Assembly (NCBI RefSeq): GCF_963169125.1
Contig: NC_084798.1
Coordinates: 104,301,970 to 104,365,969 of the forward strand
Direction: 5' to 3'
Origin: Humulus lupulus
Lineage: Eukaryota > Streptophyta > Magnoliopsida > Rosales > Cannabaceae
Length of the DNA stretch: 64,000 nucleotides
Positions 44,720 to 56,807 of the stretch are shown here, in pieces. The notes under the pieces were generated by a model. The model saw nothing but the letters and a program-made list of their open reading frames with translations, searched no databases and was not told where the DNA came from. Numbering within the stretch: the stretch's first letter is position 1; every line of letters begins with the position of its first letter. Made by a program: the position numbers and the translations under genes.

Positions 44720-45677
44720 ACTGTGGATCCATAGGGAATTTTCTTCATCTCTTCTTCCTCTTGAGTAGTCTGTGGAGACTGCTTCTTAGAAAGATGAACT
44801 CCATTTCAGGATGGCAACAATCCCTTCTTCGAGTTCATCATAGAGAAATGTTCAAGTACCTTTTCTATGTACGCTTATTGAGATAGCGCCAACATCTTAT
44901 TCTTCCTATCCTAGATGATCTAGATACCGAGAACGTAACTAGATTCACCCAAATCTTTCATCTGAAATTTGGTCCCAAGATAGTTCTTTATGTCTGATAA
45001 TTTCTTGACATTATTACCAATAAGCAAGATATCATCTAGATAAAGTACCAAGAACACTATCACATCATTTTCCCTTAGTTGGTAAACACAGGGTTCATTA
45101 AGCCTTAAGTTCTAGGAGCACGAAGCTTGTACTTCCAGACTTTCTTTTCCAGTCCAGCTACTACAAATCCTTTTGGTTGATCCATATAAATGGTCTCGTC
45201 AAGCAAGCCATTGAGAAATGCTATCTTGACGTCCATTTGCCAAATCTCATTATCTTGATGTCTATTTTAACATGGCCACCAGAGAGAAAGTTTCCTCATA
45301 GTAAATTCCCTCTCTTTCAGCATAATCCTTTTCCATGAGTCGAGCCTTCTATGTCTCGACCTTTCCATTAGCTCATCTTTTCTTCTTATAGATCCACTTC
45401 CACCAATAAGCCTGATGTCCATCGGCGCTTCTATAAGATCTTAGACGGAGTTGGAGTACATGGACTCCAATTCTTGGTTCATGGCTTCAAGCCACAGTTC
45501 ATTTTAAGAACTAACCATTACTTGTTTAAAGTATAATGGATCATCCTCATAAGTGTCGGTTGCTACCATATTGGTTTCACCACCCATTCCGTAGCAAACC
45601 GGGTTCTGAGAAATGCTCCCACTACGACAAGGCACTATAAATGTCTGACTTAAACCAGCTATATGTTCTTCATCCAC
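44720..45677 (-). pseudogene. Copia reverse transcriptase, interrupted by element F
   Basis: RT motifs appear in mixed frames: LWLEAMNQELESMYSNSV near 45470, QMDVKTAFLNGLLDETIYMD near 45220, and YLDDILLIG near 45035 (active site DD intact). Frameshifts and stops are numerous. The sequence is cut at 45678 by the LTR of element F; integrase and gag of this copia copy would lie beyond the window. Confidence 0.85.
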
Positions 45678-46185
45678 TGTAACGACCCAACTTATTCTAG
45701 ACTTTGGACCATTAATAGCTACTATACACAGACACTAATCTTAAGAGAACATACATATGAAATAACCAAAACTTTATTATAAACTGTAAAGCAAAGGTTA
45801 AATGCATGAAAATTCATTTAGGATATGGGATCCCATTGTTTTGAAAATATTAAAATAATCATAACTTTAAATCTTAAAATTCGTTACAAAACAAAGTGCG
45901 GAAAATATATGAAAAGCATAATTTTAAATGACTAGAAACAACATCATCTTCGAATCGTTCACGCAGTCCACTGATTCCATTCTCCCTCAATACACATTCC
46001 CAAGCCACCAAGAATCTTCCCGTCGCCAAAACTATTTTCCTGCACATATAAAACATAAAGGAATGAGCCTAATGCCCAGCAAGGAAAATCTACTACAAGC
46101 ATGAAACATAATCATACACATAAACTATGAACATATATCATATACTATAACACATATATCATAATTCTAACCCATGTACATGGTA

Positions 46186-46370
46186 ACTATTGGGCTTTGA
46201 TAACTAAGCAACTATAAGCCTCAAACTAGAATGAGGTTTGCTAGTTAAGTAACTATAAGCCCTAAAGCAAAAAAGTGTTGGGGTTTGCAATATCTCAACT
46301 ATAAGCCCAAAACATAAAAGTGTTAGGGTTTGTTATATAACAACTATAAACCCCAAAACATACATATATC
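46186..46370. repeat. Tandem repeat in the LTR of F, about 60-bp unit, three copies
   Basis: Units of the form AACTATAAGCCY...AAAAGTGTTRGGGTTTG repeat with variation. Each unit also contains a GGGCTT/AAGCCC-type inverted pair. Confidence 0.75.
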
Positions 46371-47098
46371 ATAACATATAAAATCATACTATAGCATAAT
46401 CATAACATATTGAAAACATAACACATATCACATATGAGCTATTCTATTTCCCTTACCAAAATACCGGGATGATGAGAACAAGGTCGGAATTTTGAAACAC
46501 TCCTAGAAACAATTAATAGAGAGGTGAGTATTCTAAAAGAAAAGAGATGAAAGGAATGAACTAAACCATTGAGAAGATACCTACCAACAAGAACCACAAG
46601 TTCAAAGAACTTAGATGCCTAACCAAGAATAAAGAAGACCGAGTTAGGATTTGAGTAGAGAAAAACTATAAAAAAACTAAGGAAATATACAGATGAACTA
46701 GGAATAGGAATACCTTTGATAGCTTAATAACCGAACTATACCTCGAAACCAAAATACTCTATATATCTTACTTCCCAAGTGTTTGATAAGCTTATAATGA
46801 TAAAGCTTATAACCCCAACCCAAGTGTTTAACACTCTAAAGTAAACCTAGCAGCTTATAGGCTCTGAACTCAGCTTGAAGAATGAAGAAATGGCTGTGTA
46901 CTAGGTCCTATTAATAGATTTCAAGAATGAAAAGTTCTTCATTTAGCTTGAATAAAATAATGGCTTTTTAATAGAAAAATATTTGAATAATCGTTCAGCA
47001 GAGGCTGAAGACTGGGTCAAAAAGATTATGGCTTATCAAGAGGTTTATAGTATAAAATGAGCTCGGTTTCAAAATCATTTGAAAATGCAGCACTAGAG

Positions 47099-47233
47099 TC
47101 GATATATCGCCTCTTATAGGAAGTATATCGCTTGGGCTCATATTCTTGAGGCTAGTCTAAGTAGTCGTGCGAAGTTACGTGTTTTTCGTATTCTCGTGTG
47201 GCGATATATCGCCCCCTAGAGATGCGATATATC
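47099..47233. repeat. LTR palindrome module (GATATATC type)
   Basis: TCGATATATCGC (47099-47110), GTATATCGC (47123-47131), GCGATATATCGCC (47201-47213) and GCGATATATC (47224-47233). This is the F-subfamily version of the module that is CCGCGG or AGCGCT in other LTRs. Confidence 0.85.
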
Positions 47234-47680
47234 TGCATACGCTAAAATATTATAAACGTAATTACACTCTTTCAGCCTAATTTGAATTGAGTAAATAGCT
47301 TTTACTGAGTCTAATAACAATTTCGAAGCTGCTGGCAGACTCTCAGATTTTCAAATATTACTCTTAATAAACTATTCCTCAAAAATACTTAATTTCTCAT
47401 TAAACATACATATGACAAGTGTTATTATCTTATTGGGTCTATCTAAACCTTATAGTATAATAAATATCTTCTCCATAATCAGTCATATTAATCAAACCTG
47501 AGGTTACAATTAATATTCTTAAACTATAGATTAAACTTATAAAATCTACAAGTATTGCTACGAGTGTCCAACTAAGTCCCGGCTTGAACCAAAATCCACA
47601 GTAATAAACATACTATAACTACCACTAGCTATTACTATTACTACTATCTAACTAGCTAAGTAAAGTTCTTAGACTCTACA

Positions 47681-47693
47681 ATTCTCCCCTACT
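47681..47693 (-). promoter_or_regulatory. Element F polypurine tract
   Basis: The minus strand reads AGTAGGGGAGAAT next to the 3' LTR. Confidence 0.85.
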
Positions 47694-48176
47694 AAAAGAA
47701 TTTCGTCCTAGAAATTTACTTACCAATTATTTCCGGATACCGGCCTCCCATGTCATCCTCCAAATATTTCTGGAGTGCTACGTATTGTACTTGAGGACGT
47801 GAGATGGGTCTGACACATACTTGGGTAGCATTGAGATGTGGAGCACATTGTGGTTATCTGCTAGGGCTGGCGGTAGGGCTAGTCTATATGCAATTGCTCG
47901 TACTTAGTCCAATATCTCAAAAAGACCTATAAATTGGGGACTAAGCTTGCATTTCTTCCCAAAACGCTTCACACCTTTCATAGAAGATATCTTCAGGAAG
48001 ACTTGATCTCTGACTTTGAATTCCGCATCGCGTTGCTTGGCATCCGCATAACTTTTCTGATGGCTTTGAGCAGCAAGCATACGCTGTCTAATTAGCGCTA
48101 CTGCTTCTTGAGCTTTTCTAATAGCTTCGTGACCGAGAAGCTGCCTTTCTCCTACTTCGTCTCAATGGAATGATGA
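47694..48176 (-). pseudogene. Element F integrase C-terminus with deleted chromodomain
   Basis: GVKRFGKKCKLSPQFIG and VLHISMLPKYVSDPSHVL are the integrase C-terminal region. After SHVLKY only a short tail (LEDDMGGRYPEI, in another frame) is left, so most of the chromodomain seen in A is missing. Stops occur near FEILD and YNT. Confidence 0.75.
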
Positions 48177-48845
48177 TCAACACCTTCTTCCATAAAGCAA
48201 CACATAAGGTGCCATGCCGATCGTTGACTGGTGGCTATTGTTGTAAGAGAATTCTATCAGTGGCAAGTACTTATTCCATGATCCTCCGAAATCAAATACA
48301 CAAGCGCGCAACATATCTTCTAAAATTTGAATCGTACGCTCGGACTGACCGTCTATCTGAGGATGAAAAGTAGTATAAAGACTTAACTTAGTACCCATGG
48401 CTTGCTGTAAACTTCCCCAAAATCTCGATGTAAACACCTATCCTCTATCTGGCACTATTGTTTTGGGGATTCCATGCAGCCGTACTTTCTCTTGGACATA
48501 TATGTCTGCGTACTGATCCGCTGTGTATGAAGTCTTAACAGGCAGGAAATGAGCGGACTTGGTTAGTCTTTCTATTACTACCCAATCTAAATCATGCTGC
48601 CTGTTTGTTCGTGGCAAACCCGTCACGAAATCCATAGCTATATTGTCCCATTTCCATTCTGGTACGCTAAGTGGTTGTAATAATCGTGTAGGCCGCTGAT
48701 GTTCTGCTTTCACTTGCTGGCATACTAGACACTTAAACACAAATTTTGCTATGTCCTTCTGCATCCCTAGCCACCAATAGATTGCCTTGATGTCGTGAGT
48801 CATCTTGGTCGACCCTGGGTGAACTGAGTATGGGGTACTGTGCAC
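48177..48845 (-). pseudogene. Element F integrase zinc domain and core
   Basis: HPGSTKMTHDIKAIYWWLG and [14 protein letters not shown] form the H2C2 domain. The core has MDFVTGLPRTNRQHDLDWVV, IPKTIVPDRG and, after one in-frame TAG at about 48437, VFTSRFWGSLQQAM and HPQIDGQSERTIQILEDML. The catalytic Asp, Asp and Glu are all kept, unlike in A. Confidence 0.92.
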
Positions 48846-48902
48846 TTCTTATAGAATCGCCATCTTAACCCGTTAATTATCGGGCACGCATACTCGATCC
48901 TT

Positions 48903-50075
48903 CTATCTCAATAATCCTTGACTTGATATTGAGAAATATATGGCCTTGCCTTCTTTGACTGCATCCATATGTGCTGCTAGTGTGTCATCATGCCCTTGCC
49001 CAATCCGTATATCTTCTTGTAGATTTGACTGGATGGATAAGTTAGCTAGGTTGCCGATAACTACTTCTATTCCGGCATTGATCATCTCTTCCTGCAGCGG
49101 CTTTTCTAATCTGGCTAGTGCTGCTAAACTTCCATAATTCTTCCTACTTAGAGCATCGGCAACTACGTTTTCCTTTCCCGGGTGGTATAGGATTTCGCAG
49201 TCATAATCCTTTACTAACTCTAACCACCTGCGCTGCCTCATATTGAGCTCCTTCTGAGTGAAGAAGTACTTTAAACTTTTGTGGTCCGTATAAATCTTGC
49301 ATCGTTCTCCGTAAAGATAATGGCGCCAGATTTTTAATGCAAAGACCACTGCTGCCAACTCCATATCGTGATTTGGATAGTGTTGCTCGTACTCCTTCAG
49401 CTCCCTTGAGGTGTAGGCTATCACCTTGTCATTCTGCATCAGCACGCAACCAAACCCTTGCTTCGACGCATCGTAGTAAACTACAAACTTGTCGTTGGGT
49501 GTCGGTAGACAGTGTACTGGTGCTGAGCACAGCTTGCCCTTAAGCAACTGGAAGCTTTCTTCACATCTATAATTCCAGTTGACTCTTTGCTGTTTCTGGG
49601 TCAGGTTGGTGAGCAGAGTGGCTATCTTAGAAAAGCCCTCTACGAACCTCCTATAATAACCTGCTAATCCCAGAAAGCTTCTTACTTCAGATGCGTTCTT
49701 CGGTCTTGGCCAATCCTTCACGGCCTCTACCTTTGCTGGGTCTACTGCAACTCCGTCCTTGGATATAATGTGCCCGAGGAATGCCACTTGCAAAGGCCAA
49801 AACTCGCATTTCTTGAACTTGACGTAGAGTTGATGCTCCTTTAGTCGCATTAGGATTAACCTCAAGTGATCCTCGTGCTCGACTTCGTCCTTGGAGTATA
49901 CTAAGATATCATCGATGAATACTACGATGAGTTTATCCAAGTAGTCCTTGAAGACCCTATTCATTAAGTCCATAAATGTGGCTGGAGCATTGGTAAGACC
50001 CAAAGACATAACTAAGAACTCGTAATGCCCATAACGAGTCCTAAAAGTTCTCTTAGGAATATCCTCTCCCCGCAC
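48903..50075 (-). pseudogene. Element F reverse transcriptase C-terminal half and RNase H
   Basis: A 390-codon open frame, the second longest here. It covers RT from GYHQL onward: [19 protein letters not shown] active site (reading [12 protein letters not shown]), [32 protein letters not shown]. RNase H follows with [49 protein letters not shown] and [10 protein letters not shown]. It ends in the linker [15 protein letters not shown]. All catalytic residues are intact. Confidence 0.95.
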
Positions 50076-50099
50076 CTTGAGCTGATGGTACCCGGACCG

Positions 50100-50351
50100 T
50101 TAATCAATCTTTGAAAATATGACCGCACCTCGGAGTTGATCAAACAAGTCGTCAATCCGGGGTAGCGGGTACTTATTCTTAATTGTTACCTTATTCAGCT
50201 CGCGATAGTCTATGCACATCTGCATGCTTTCATCCTTCTTCTTCACAAATAGAACTGGTGCTCCCCATGGAGAATGGTTTGGTCTAATAAAATCCAAATC
50301 TAGGAGTTCTTGTAGCTGTGTCTTTAACTCCTTGAGTTCTGTAGGTGCCAT
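50100..50351 (-). pseudogene. Element F reverse transcriptase N-terminal half
   Basis: Contains [54 protein letters not shown] and FSKID (first catalytic Asp). A stop directly after FSKID separates it from the downstream half (A reads [13 protein letters not shown]). Another stop precedes it (PISK-stop). Confidence 0.92.
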
Positions 50352-50360
50352 CCGGTACGG

Positions 50361-50999
50361 TTACTTAGAGATAGGCTCAGTGCTCGGTACTAATTCTATC
50401 ATGAAGTCAATTTCCTGAGTCAGCGGCAACCCTGGCAAGTCATCGGGAAATACCTCTGGGAATTCTTTTACAATACAGACATCTCCAACTTTAAGCGGTG
50501 CTTCCTTTACTACAACTGTGATGCTGGCTAAGAATGCTTGACACCCCTTTTCTATCATCCTTTGAGCTTTGAGAGATGATATTAGCAGTGTAAGTAGTCC
50601 AAAAACTTGTCCCATGAAGTATAATTTCTGGCTGTCAGGAGTCTCGAACATCACCTTCTTGCGTTTGCAATCGATGGTTGCACCAAGATGTGCTAGCCAG
50701 TCCATGCCTAGTATCACGTCGAAGTCCTTGATCTCCAGTTCTATTAGGTCTCCTTCTAGTTCTACGTCCTCAATCTTGATTGGTATGCCTTGTACTATCC
50801 TTGATGATAGAATTACTTTGCCCGAAGGTAACTCGGTTACAAACCTAGTTCTAAATCTTTCACAAGGTTTGTCTAGTTTTTCTATCATTCGTAACGAGAT
50901 ATACAAATGAGTGGCTCCCAAATCAAATAATACAGAACATATATTATTGAGGAGAAAAACCAGACCTGTGACCACCTTATTGTTAGCATCAGCCTCTCC
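50361..50999 (-). pseudogene. Element F protease
   Basis: The aspartic protease region has VLFDLGATHLYISLRM, where the family DSGATH reads DLGATH, so the Ser is lost but the Asp kept. FDVILGMDWLAHLGATIDC follows. The C-terminal part (CIVKEFPEVFPDDLPGLP) is the protease-RT linker. Confidence 0.9.
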
Positions 51000-51752
51000 T
51001 TAGGTTAGGGAAAAAACCCTGGCAGGAACCATCTTATCTTCATTTTTCCCCTCTGACTTGAGCTGAGGACATTGTTTCTTTTGGTGTCCCTCTTGACCAC
51101 AGTTGTAACATCCTTTGGTGTTTGCCCGACATTCCCCAGGATGTTTCCTTTGGTACTTAGCACATGGCGGGTATTCTACATAACCCGGCCTACTACCTCC
51201 ATTATTTGTCCGTGCCCTTTTATCGCTGTCGGACTGCTTATTGTCAGGATACCTTCTTTTCTGACCGTTGTTGTTGTTGTTGCTGGACTGATTGTTGTTG
51301 TTGTGGTTGTTGTTCTGACTTGTCTGAGATTGACCCTGCTATCTAGGCTCAGGCTTACTGGCTTCTTCTTTACTAACATTAGACTACAGCGTTTCTACTT
51401 CTATTGTCGTCTCTAGAACATCGGCATAAGTAGTATTTCCTGGGTTTGTTAACTTAACCCCTAGCTCGATCTTCAGTCGAAGTCCTCTAATGAACTTAGA
51501 CACCCTTAGATAATCAGTTGGAACCATTTCCAGTGCGAACTTAGCCAAACGGTCGAACTACCGAGCATACTCTGCCACTGATAAACTTCCTTACTTCAGG
51601 CCAGCGAACTCCTCAACTCTTGAAGCGAGTACAGCTGAATTATAGGACCTTTTGTGGAACAGCTCCATAAATCGAGTCCAAGTCATGGTGGCAACATCAT
51701 GCATCTGCTAGACTAAGTCCCACCATATCCTGGCATCTTTCTTGAGCAAGGA
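51000..51752 (-). pseudogene. Element F gag C-terminal region with zinc knuckle
   Basis: An intact CCHC knuckle, CYNCGQEGHQKKQC (about 51070-51112), is preceded by YQRKHPGECRAN and a poly-Asn stretch (NNNHNNNNQ and NNNNNGQ, 51265-51320) from TTG/AAC repeats. A stop at about 51001 separates this from protease. The more N-terminal part (51420-51752) is gag core with stops. The knuckle binds element RNA during packaging. Confidence 0.85.
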
Positions 51753-52191
51753 CTAAATGCAGGATATACGGTCCGCATTGTTGAGGTTCATGTGTGTCAG
51801 GATTGGCTCCATGTTTCTTAGCCACTCTTTTGCCTTGAAGGGGTCTATAGTCCCTTCAAAGTTCGGAGCGTGTTTCTTACGTAACCGCTCATAAACTGGC
51901 TCCATGTGCTGTATTGGATACGGCGCATAATTCTCCACTGGCCATCCCCTATATGGACCAACTTGTTGGGGGTACAGAGGCCATATGCTAAGGTTGTGGC
52001 TGCGGCGGAGGCGGAGGCTGAGTCTGGGGCTGAGCCTGTTGTTGCTGTTGCTCCAATAGTTCCTCGACTTGCTGTTGCAGTCTGGTGATCTCCGCGGTGT
52101 TGTCAACTGGCGGCGGCGGCTGGCAGTAGCACGCACTCCCCTTCTGTGAACTAGAGGGGCTTCATTGTTCACCAGAGCAACGTTGGAGGCG
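51753..52191 (-). pseudogene. Element F gag N-terminal region
   Basis: Open frame with NNEAPLVHRRGVRA near the start and the gag core HMEPVYERLRKKHAPNFEG, KEWLRNMEPILTHMNLN. In the upstream direction it runs into the LTR of G at 52196 and resumes across G. Confidence 0.85.
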
Positions 52192-52196
52192 GTTCC

Positions 52197-54575
52197 TGTA
52201 ACGCCCTACCTCCTTAGATTCATTGCTAAGTGACTTTTAAACGTTCGTTTAACTCGCTAATCGAGGTTTTTAGGTCAAAAGTGTAATTAAATCATGAACA
52301 GTGAAATAAACTTTGAAAATAATTCCATTTTCTACAAATCGTTGAGTGTTTGACACTTGGGATCCCAAGATACTGTTTAGAAATATTTACAACATCAAAT
52401 TTACAAGTTTGAGTCGACTAGACGACAAAATCTAAGTTTTAATACAACCGTCTCCCAAAACCACTGGCCGTGGCAGCCAGGCAGACCAAACATGTACACG
52501 CTGCTTCTCACTCTCAATACTCATGGTTGGTTGACTTTCTTCTTGCCCTTGCCTGCACCACAGAGCACCCGTGAGCCGAAGCCCAGCAAGAAAACCCTCA
52601 CAAGCAGATAACACATGCACAACAAACACTTAGCATATAATCAGGCCACCAACGGGCTAAACAAATACGACCATGTCGTCCCAGGCACTCCACCAGGCCT
52701 TGGGTTCGCGGTCCACACTGTGAGGATATCCCAGGAATCCTTTAGGGTCTCACCCTAGCAGCTCGTACTCCACGTGCTCAACGCTGCTTCTGGCCGCATG
52801 CCGTACTCGGCCATGCTCTCAACGTGCTGAATGTCGTTCCCGGTCCACTGCCAACCTTGGCCTGCGTTGTTCCCGGCTCTCGCCGAACGTTTATGTAATT
52901 GTATTCACAGCATGACAAACATATAATGAATACTAACATATTCAATCAAAGGGCTACGCCCTACAATTCAAACATATTGGGCTTAGCCCTGCATACAAGC
53001 TCTGTGGGAACAGTGGTTTTCTTATCTATATCTCGAACTTCCCGATGCACCAAGGCCGCGAGCACGGTCCTCTAACTCGAGCCTCTCCAAGGACCTAGTC
53101 ACAACACATATAAATACCCTTTAATACTAACCAATCCAAAACCACTTCCCGGGACCAATCCCACACTCTCGGAATCCCCAAATTCCTAAAACAATACATC
53201 GAAAACATCCCCCGAACCCACGGAGCAAAAGCTCAAAATTGCAAAATTCCATATCCTGAAAATAGCCTAGCGCCGCGGCGCCCAGCAAGTCAGAGAGCAT
53301 TTCCCCTTCCCAGAAACAGCCTTGCACCGCGGCGCCCAAGAACAGGGCCGCGACGCTCCTTCGCGAAACCCAGATTTATGGGTTTTTCCCTGCATTTTCC
53401 CCGAGCTAAAACCATTCCAAATCATTCCAAGCAAGTACCTAAGTCCCAAAATCATTTCCAAACCCCAAATAAACCCTTTAACAACCTATAAACATCATAA
53501 ACAACCCCAATCACACAATCACACCCAAAATCCCATCTTGAGTTTCAAATTCTGAAAACTTAAACTATGGCTTCCAAGACTTAAACCAGAGCTTGAAAAC
53601 TATAAATCATGCCTCTAAAATCTTAAACCACACCAGATACGAAAATTAGACATGCTAAGGATTCTTACCTCAATCAAACTTAGCTTGAACTCCTCCCAAT
53701 TCTAGCTCCATGCCCCTTTCCTTTTGATTATCCTAACTGAATTTTCCAAGTAAAACCAACCATATTTCCTTTAGGTTCCCACACTTATTCTCTTTAAATT
53801 CAAGCTTAATTTCAACAAAAACAGAGTTCAAACTCTTACCTTTGATAAATCCTTGCTCAAAGTCGAGTTTGATTGCCCCAAACTCCCTCAATTCTCTTCC
53901 TAAGTCTCCCAACCTCAATCTTTCTCTTCTTCCCTTTTCTTCTAGCTTTCTCCCCAAATTTCAGCATAAACCCAATTGCCCAAATGAGAATAACGTGAAT
54001 CACTTCTTCCCTTCAGCTCAAGCTTATCTCTTCTTAGCCAATGGACCATTTTACCCTTCCTTAATTATCCCTTCCTAACTAAACCTCAAGGGCTCTTTTG
54101 TCATTTCTTGTCTATTACAATTCTACCATTCCTTTCAACCAAACTTGTTACTCTCAGTGGTTACTAGCAGTTACACAAGTTACCAAATTACCAGTTACCA
54201 TTAACTCACAAGAACTCAATTTACAAAATCCCCAAAGTACCCAAGGCTCCTCCCGAGCCGGGTAGTTAACCCCGTTGTGACCTTTAAATTAACTAGCTCT
54301 CTAGGACCGTCTCGGCATGTGCATCACATTAATATCACCACACTCACGTGGTACAAACCACATAGTACAATTATCACATTTATGCCCTCAACGGGCTAAA
54401 ATTACCAATTTACCCCTATCATGCAAACGGGGCTCACATGCACATTTATACCACCTAAACATGCATTCTAATCACATATTCATTTAAATTCACATATTAT
54501 CATATTAATTCACTTATTGCCCTCCAGGAATGCTAATGAAGGTCCTAAACCTTATTAGCAAATTGGGGTGTTATA
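52197..54575 (-). repeat. Element G 3' LTR
   Basis: Starts TGTAACGCCCTACCTCC and ends GGGGTGTTATA (terminal CA changed to TA). The donor-like site reads TTTTCTTATC here (about 53018), i.e. the donor GT is lost, whereas the partner LTR keeps TTTTCTTACC. GGGATCCC at 52359-52366; CCGCGGC module at 53272-53358. Confidence 0.95.
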
Positions 54576-54590
54576 ATTATCCCCTCCTTA
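54576..54590 (-). promoter_or_regulatory. Element G polypurine tract
   Basis: The minus strand reads TAAGGAGGGGATAAT beside the LTR, almost the same as the PPT of element A. Confidence 0.85.
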
Positions 54591-54599
54591 CAAGAATTT

Positions 54600-54735
54600 C
54601 GTCCTCAAAATTACCTGGAGAACTCAGGATGCCGCTCCCCCATATCGGACTCAAGCTCCCACGCCGCCTCTTCAACCTTGTCGTTTCTCCGCAGTACTTT
54701 AACTAAGGCGATGGTCTTACTCTGCAAGACAGTAC
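54600..54735 (-). pseudogene. Element G chromodomain tail remnant
   Basis: Minus-strand ALVKVLRRNDKVEEAAWELE and ESDMGERHPEF match the chromodomain end of A. It shows that G derives from a coding Tekay-like element. Upstream the coding similarity stops abruptly. Confidence 0.8.
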
Positions 54736-56802
54736 ACCCCGTACCTCTGATTATAATTTTCAAAGTCCACCGCTTTTACTCTACTCCTCGACCATACTCT
54801 TACAAGAGTAACAATCTTGTTCCACAAGATCTTGTCTAATAGCTATACCTTCGTAAGTCCTCTGCTTACACCACAACCCTGCTGAAACTTCAGGGTCTGC
54901 TTAGCTCATAATGACCACCTCATTGTCTTACTCGTGATTCCACATAAATTTCAGAACTCCCCTTTCTTTCTTTAAACACCATTCTATTTCTTGTCTGCTC
55001 TTACTTAGAGAGACTCAAATCTCTTATCCCGGAGCTTTATTTCCCAAATTTTAACAATGTACAAGTTCTTTTATTCTTCTATATAGGCAGACACTCCTGC
55101 CTTAAGAATTCCATCAACCTCTTTGGCTTTCCCTCTAAACCAATATTGAACTGTAGTATTCACTATCGTTCACCCGCTTATCATTACATACCAACGCAGC
55201 ACCAATTTCAGTCACTGCCTTGTCCACTCCATTACAATCTGAGACACACCTCTCAGTTAGGAGTTTCGCCTCCAATTAAATTTCCCTCAGTGGAGGATTC
55301 CAAACACCAATCACCCATCTGTTGCTTTTCACTAAATCTGGGTCTCAGCGTTATCTTTCTTACGAATGACCAAATATTCGTTTCCTTTTACTATGTGTAC
55401 TTTGCCTACCCATTAAATCAAGTAAATTTACCATGTTCTCACTTTACCTTCCACGAGGCTTAATCCATCCTCTCATCAGTCTAAGCCTGGGCATGCCCCA
55501 ATCTGTAATGCACCCCTCACAGTTTCCTATCTTCATCAAAAGTTAGATTCTTTACGCTGCAACCATTTACCCAATCATAACACGCTTATTCCTGCATTAC
55601 CAAATGCTAATCAATTCCTACTCTGTTCTTTGAACTCCTAATCTAACACTATCCATTCAGTCTATCTTCAAGTTCTGCTGTTTCCCCCCAATCTTCGAAG
55701 TAGGCTTCTGCGAAGACACTTGTATAGTGGATGACGTGTTTGCCATTCTTGTTGTGCTCTCTATCCCTCAGACGTTCTTTAGTAGCTTCTCTGTGGCTTC
55801 AGACCAAACCTCTACATACCTGTCCTCTCTTCTTCTTGTAACGTTACTCTGAATTCCTCTGACAAGACCAAACCGACACTTCATGGAGCTTTACCTGTGA
55901 CCCTGCTTCTTTAATGCTAACATCTTCGGCGCAGTCGTTCGCTTTCTACTTCTGACTTGGAGCAGTCCCTCATACCGTCCATAAACCTCAAAGGAGATTC
56001 CTCCGTACAGTTCCTATTTCTTCTATTTGTAGAGCTCACCTGAGTCGCTAACGCTTAACCAATTAAAAAGAACCTTTGTTACCAATCCATCACACCCTAC
56101 CCAGTATAAGTTGTGATTTCTAAAATGTCTCACTCCTTGACCCCCAGCTGGTGATAACCAGACCATAGATCAACTCCCGGAGTCATTGTCTTGTCTAGTA
56201 TCTGGGCATCTAATCTCTTTATCCATATCAAATGCTGCTAACAATTTCCATAGTGCGATACTCTAACTGATTCACCCCAAGGTCAAACTTCTTCAATTGC
56301 CTCAGTAGTGTTTTTTTTTCCTTGTCAAATCATTATCATCTTTCATAATGCCCCTGATATCGAATCTATCTGTAGCTGAGTTATGGAGTGTGCCCAGTCC
56401 TCCCTACTACAGCTATCTGAATCGCTACTAGTCAGCTTAGTTTTTTATTCCGTCCAACTAAAGTATTCCAATCGATTTTCTCCACTATCCATAGTTGTTT
56501 CCTAATGAATTTATTCCCATTCTGACTCATGCCAAGACTTCCATAGGACAAGCTCCCTTATTACTTGTGCCCCCAATTCCTCTTCCAGGAATTCCTAATT
56601 CCTCTTAATATTCCTCAGCCCCTCGCAAAGTATCTTGAAATATATTCTCTATGTCCAATTCTGTCTTGACACACTCTCAGTACCGAACTCTTTCAGCCTG
56701 TTATATATATCCAGAAACGTGAACTTCCAGTTAACCAGTCAATTCTGAAAAACTAGCCTCAGCTTCAAATGTAACAAGGCATTCCAGTCTTCCATCCCCT
56801 AG
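54736..56802. other. Element G internal region, unrecognised
   Basis: Pyrimidine-rich on the plus strand, with no significant open frame. Only short traces of pol are visible, for example CAGCTGGTGATAACCAGACC at about 56147, which resembles the RT GYHQL region of A. The rest I do not recognise. Confidence 0.6.
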
Positions 56803-56807
56803 CCATG

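Larger units (their letters stand above)
45678..47680 (-). repeat. Element F 3' LTR (2003 bp)
   Basis: It starts TGTAACGACCC and ends AGACTCTACA on the plus strand, next to the PPT. GGGATCCC lies at 45837-45844. A ~60-bp tandem repeat (46186-46370) and GATATATC palindromes (47099-47233) occupy the two variable positions of this LTR family. Confidence 0.9.

Noticed and set aside
51072..51416. Hydrophobic Cys/Val-rich plus-strand frame that looks like membrane segments
   Set aside because: It is the antisense of the poly-Asn and zinc-knuckle part of F gag.
53733..53957. 74-codon charged frame repeated at 62247-62471
   Set aside because: Same explanation: it sits in both LTRs of G, in the CT-rich leader, and its Lys/Arg/Glu-rich composition follows from base composition.
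55146..55463. 105-codon plus-strand frame in element G
   Set aside because: Opposite to the element, no motif, and length compatible with chance in pyrimidine-rich DNA.
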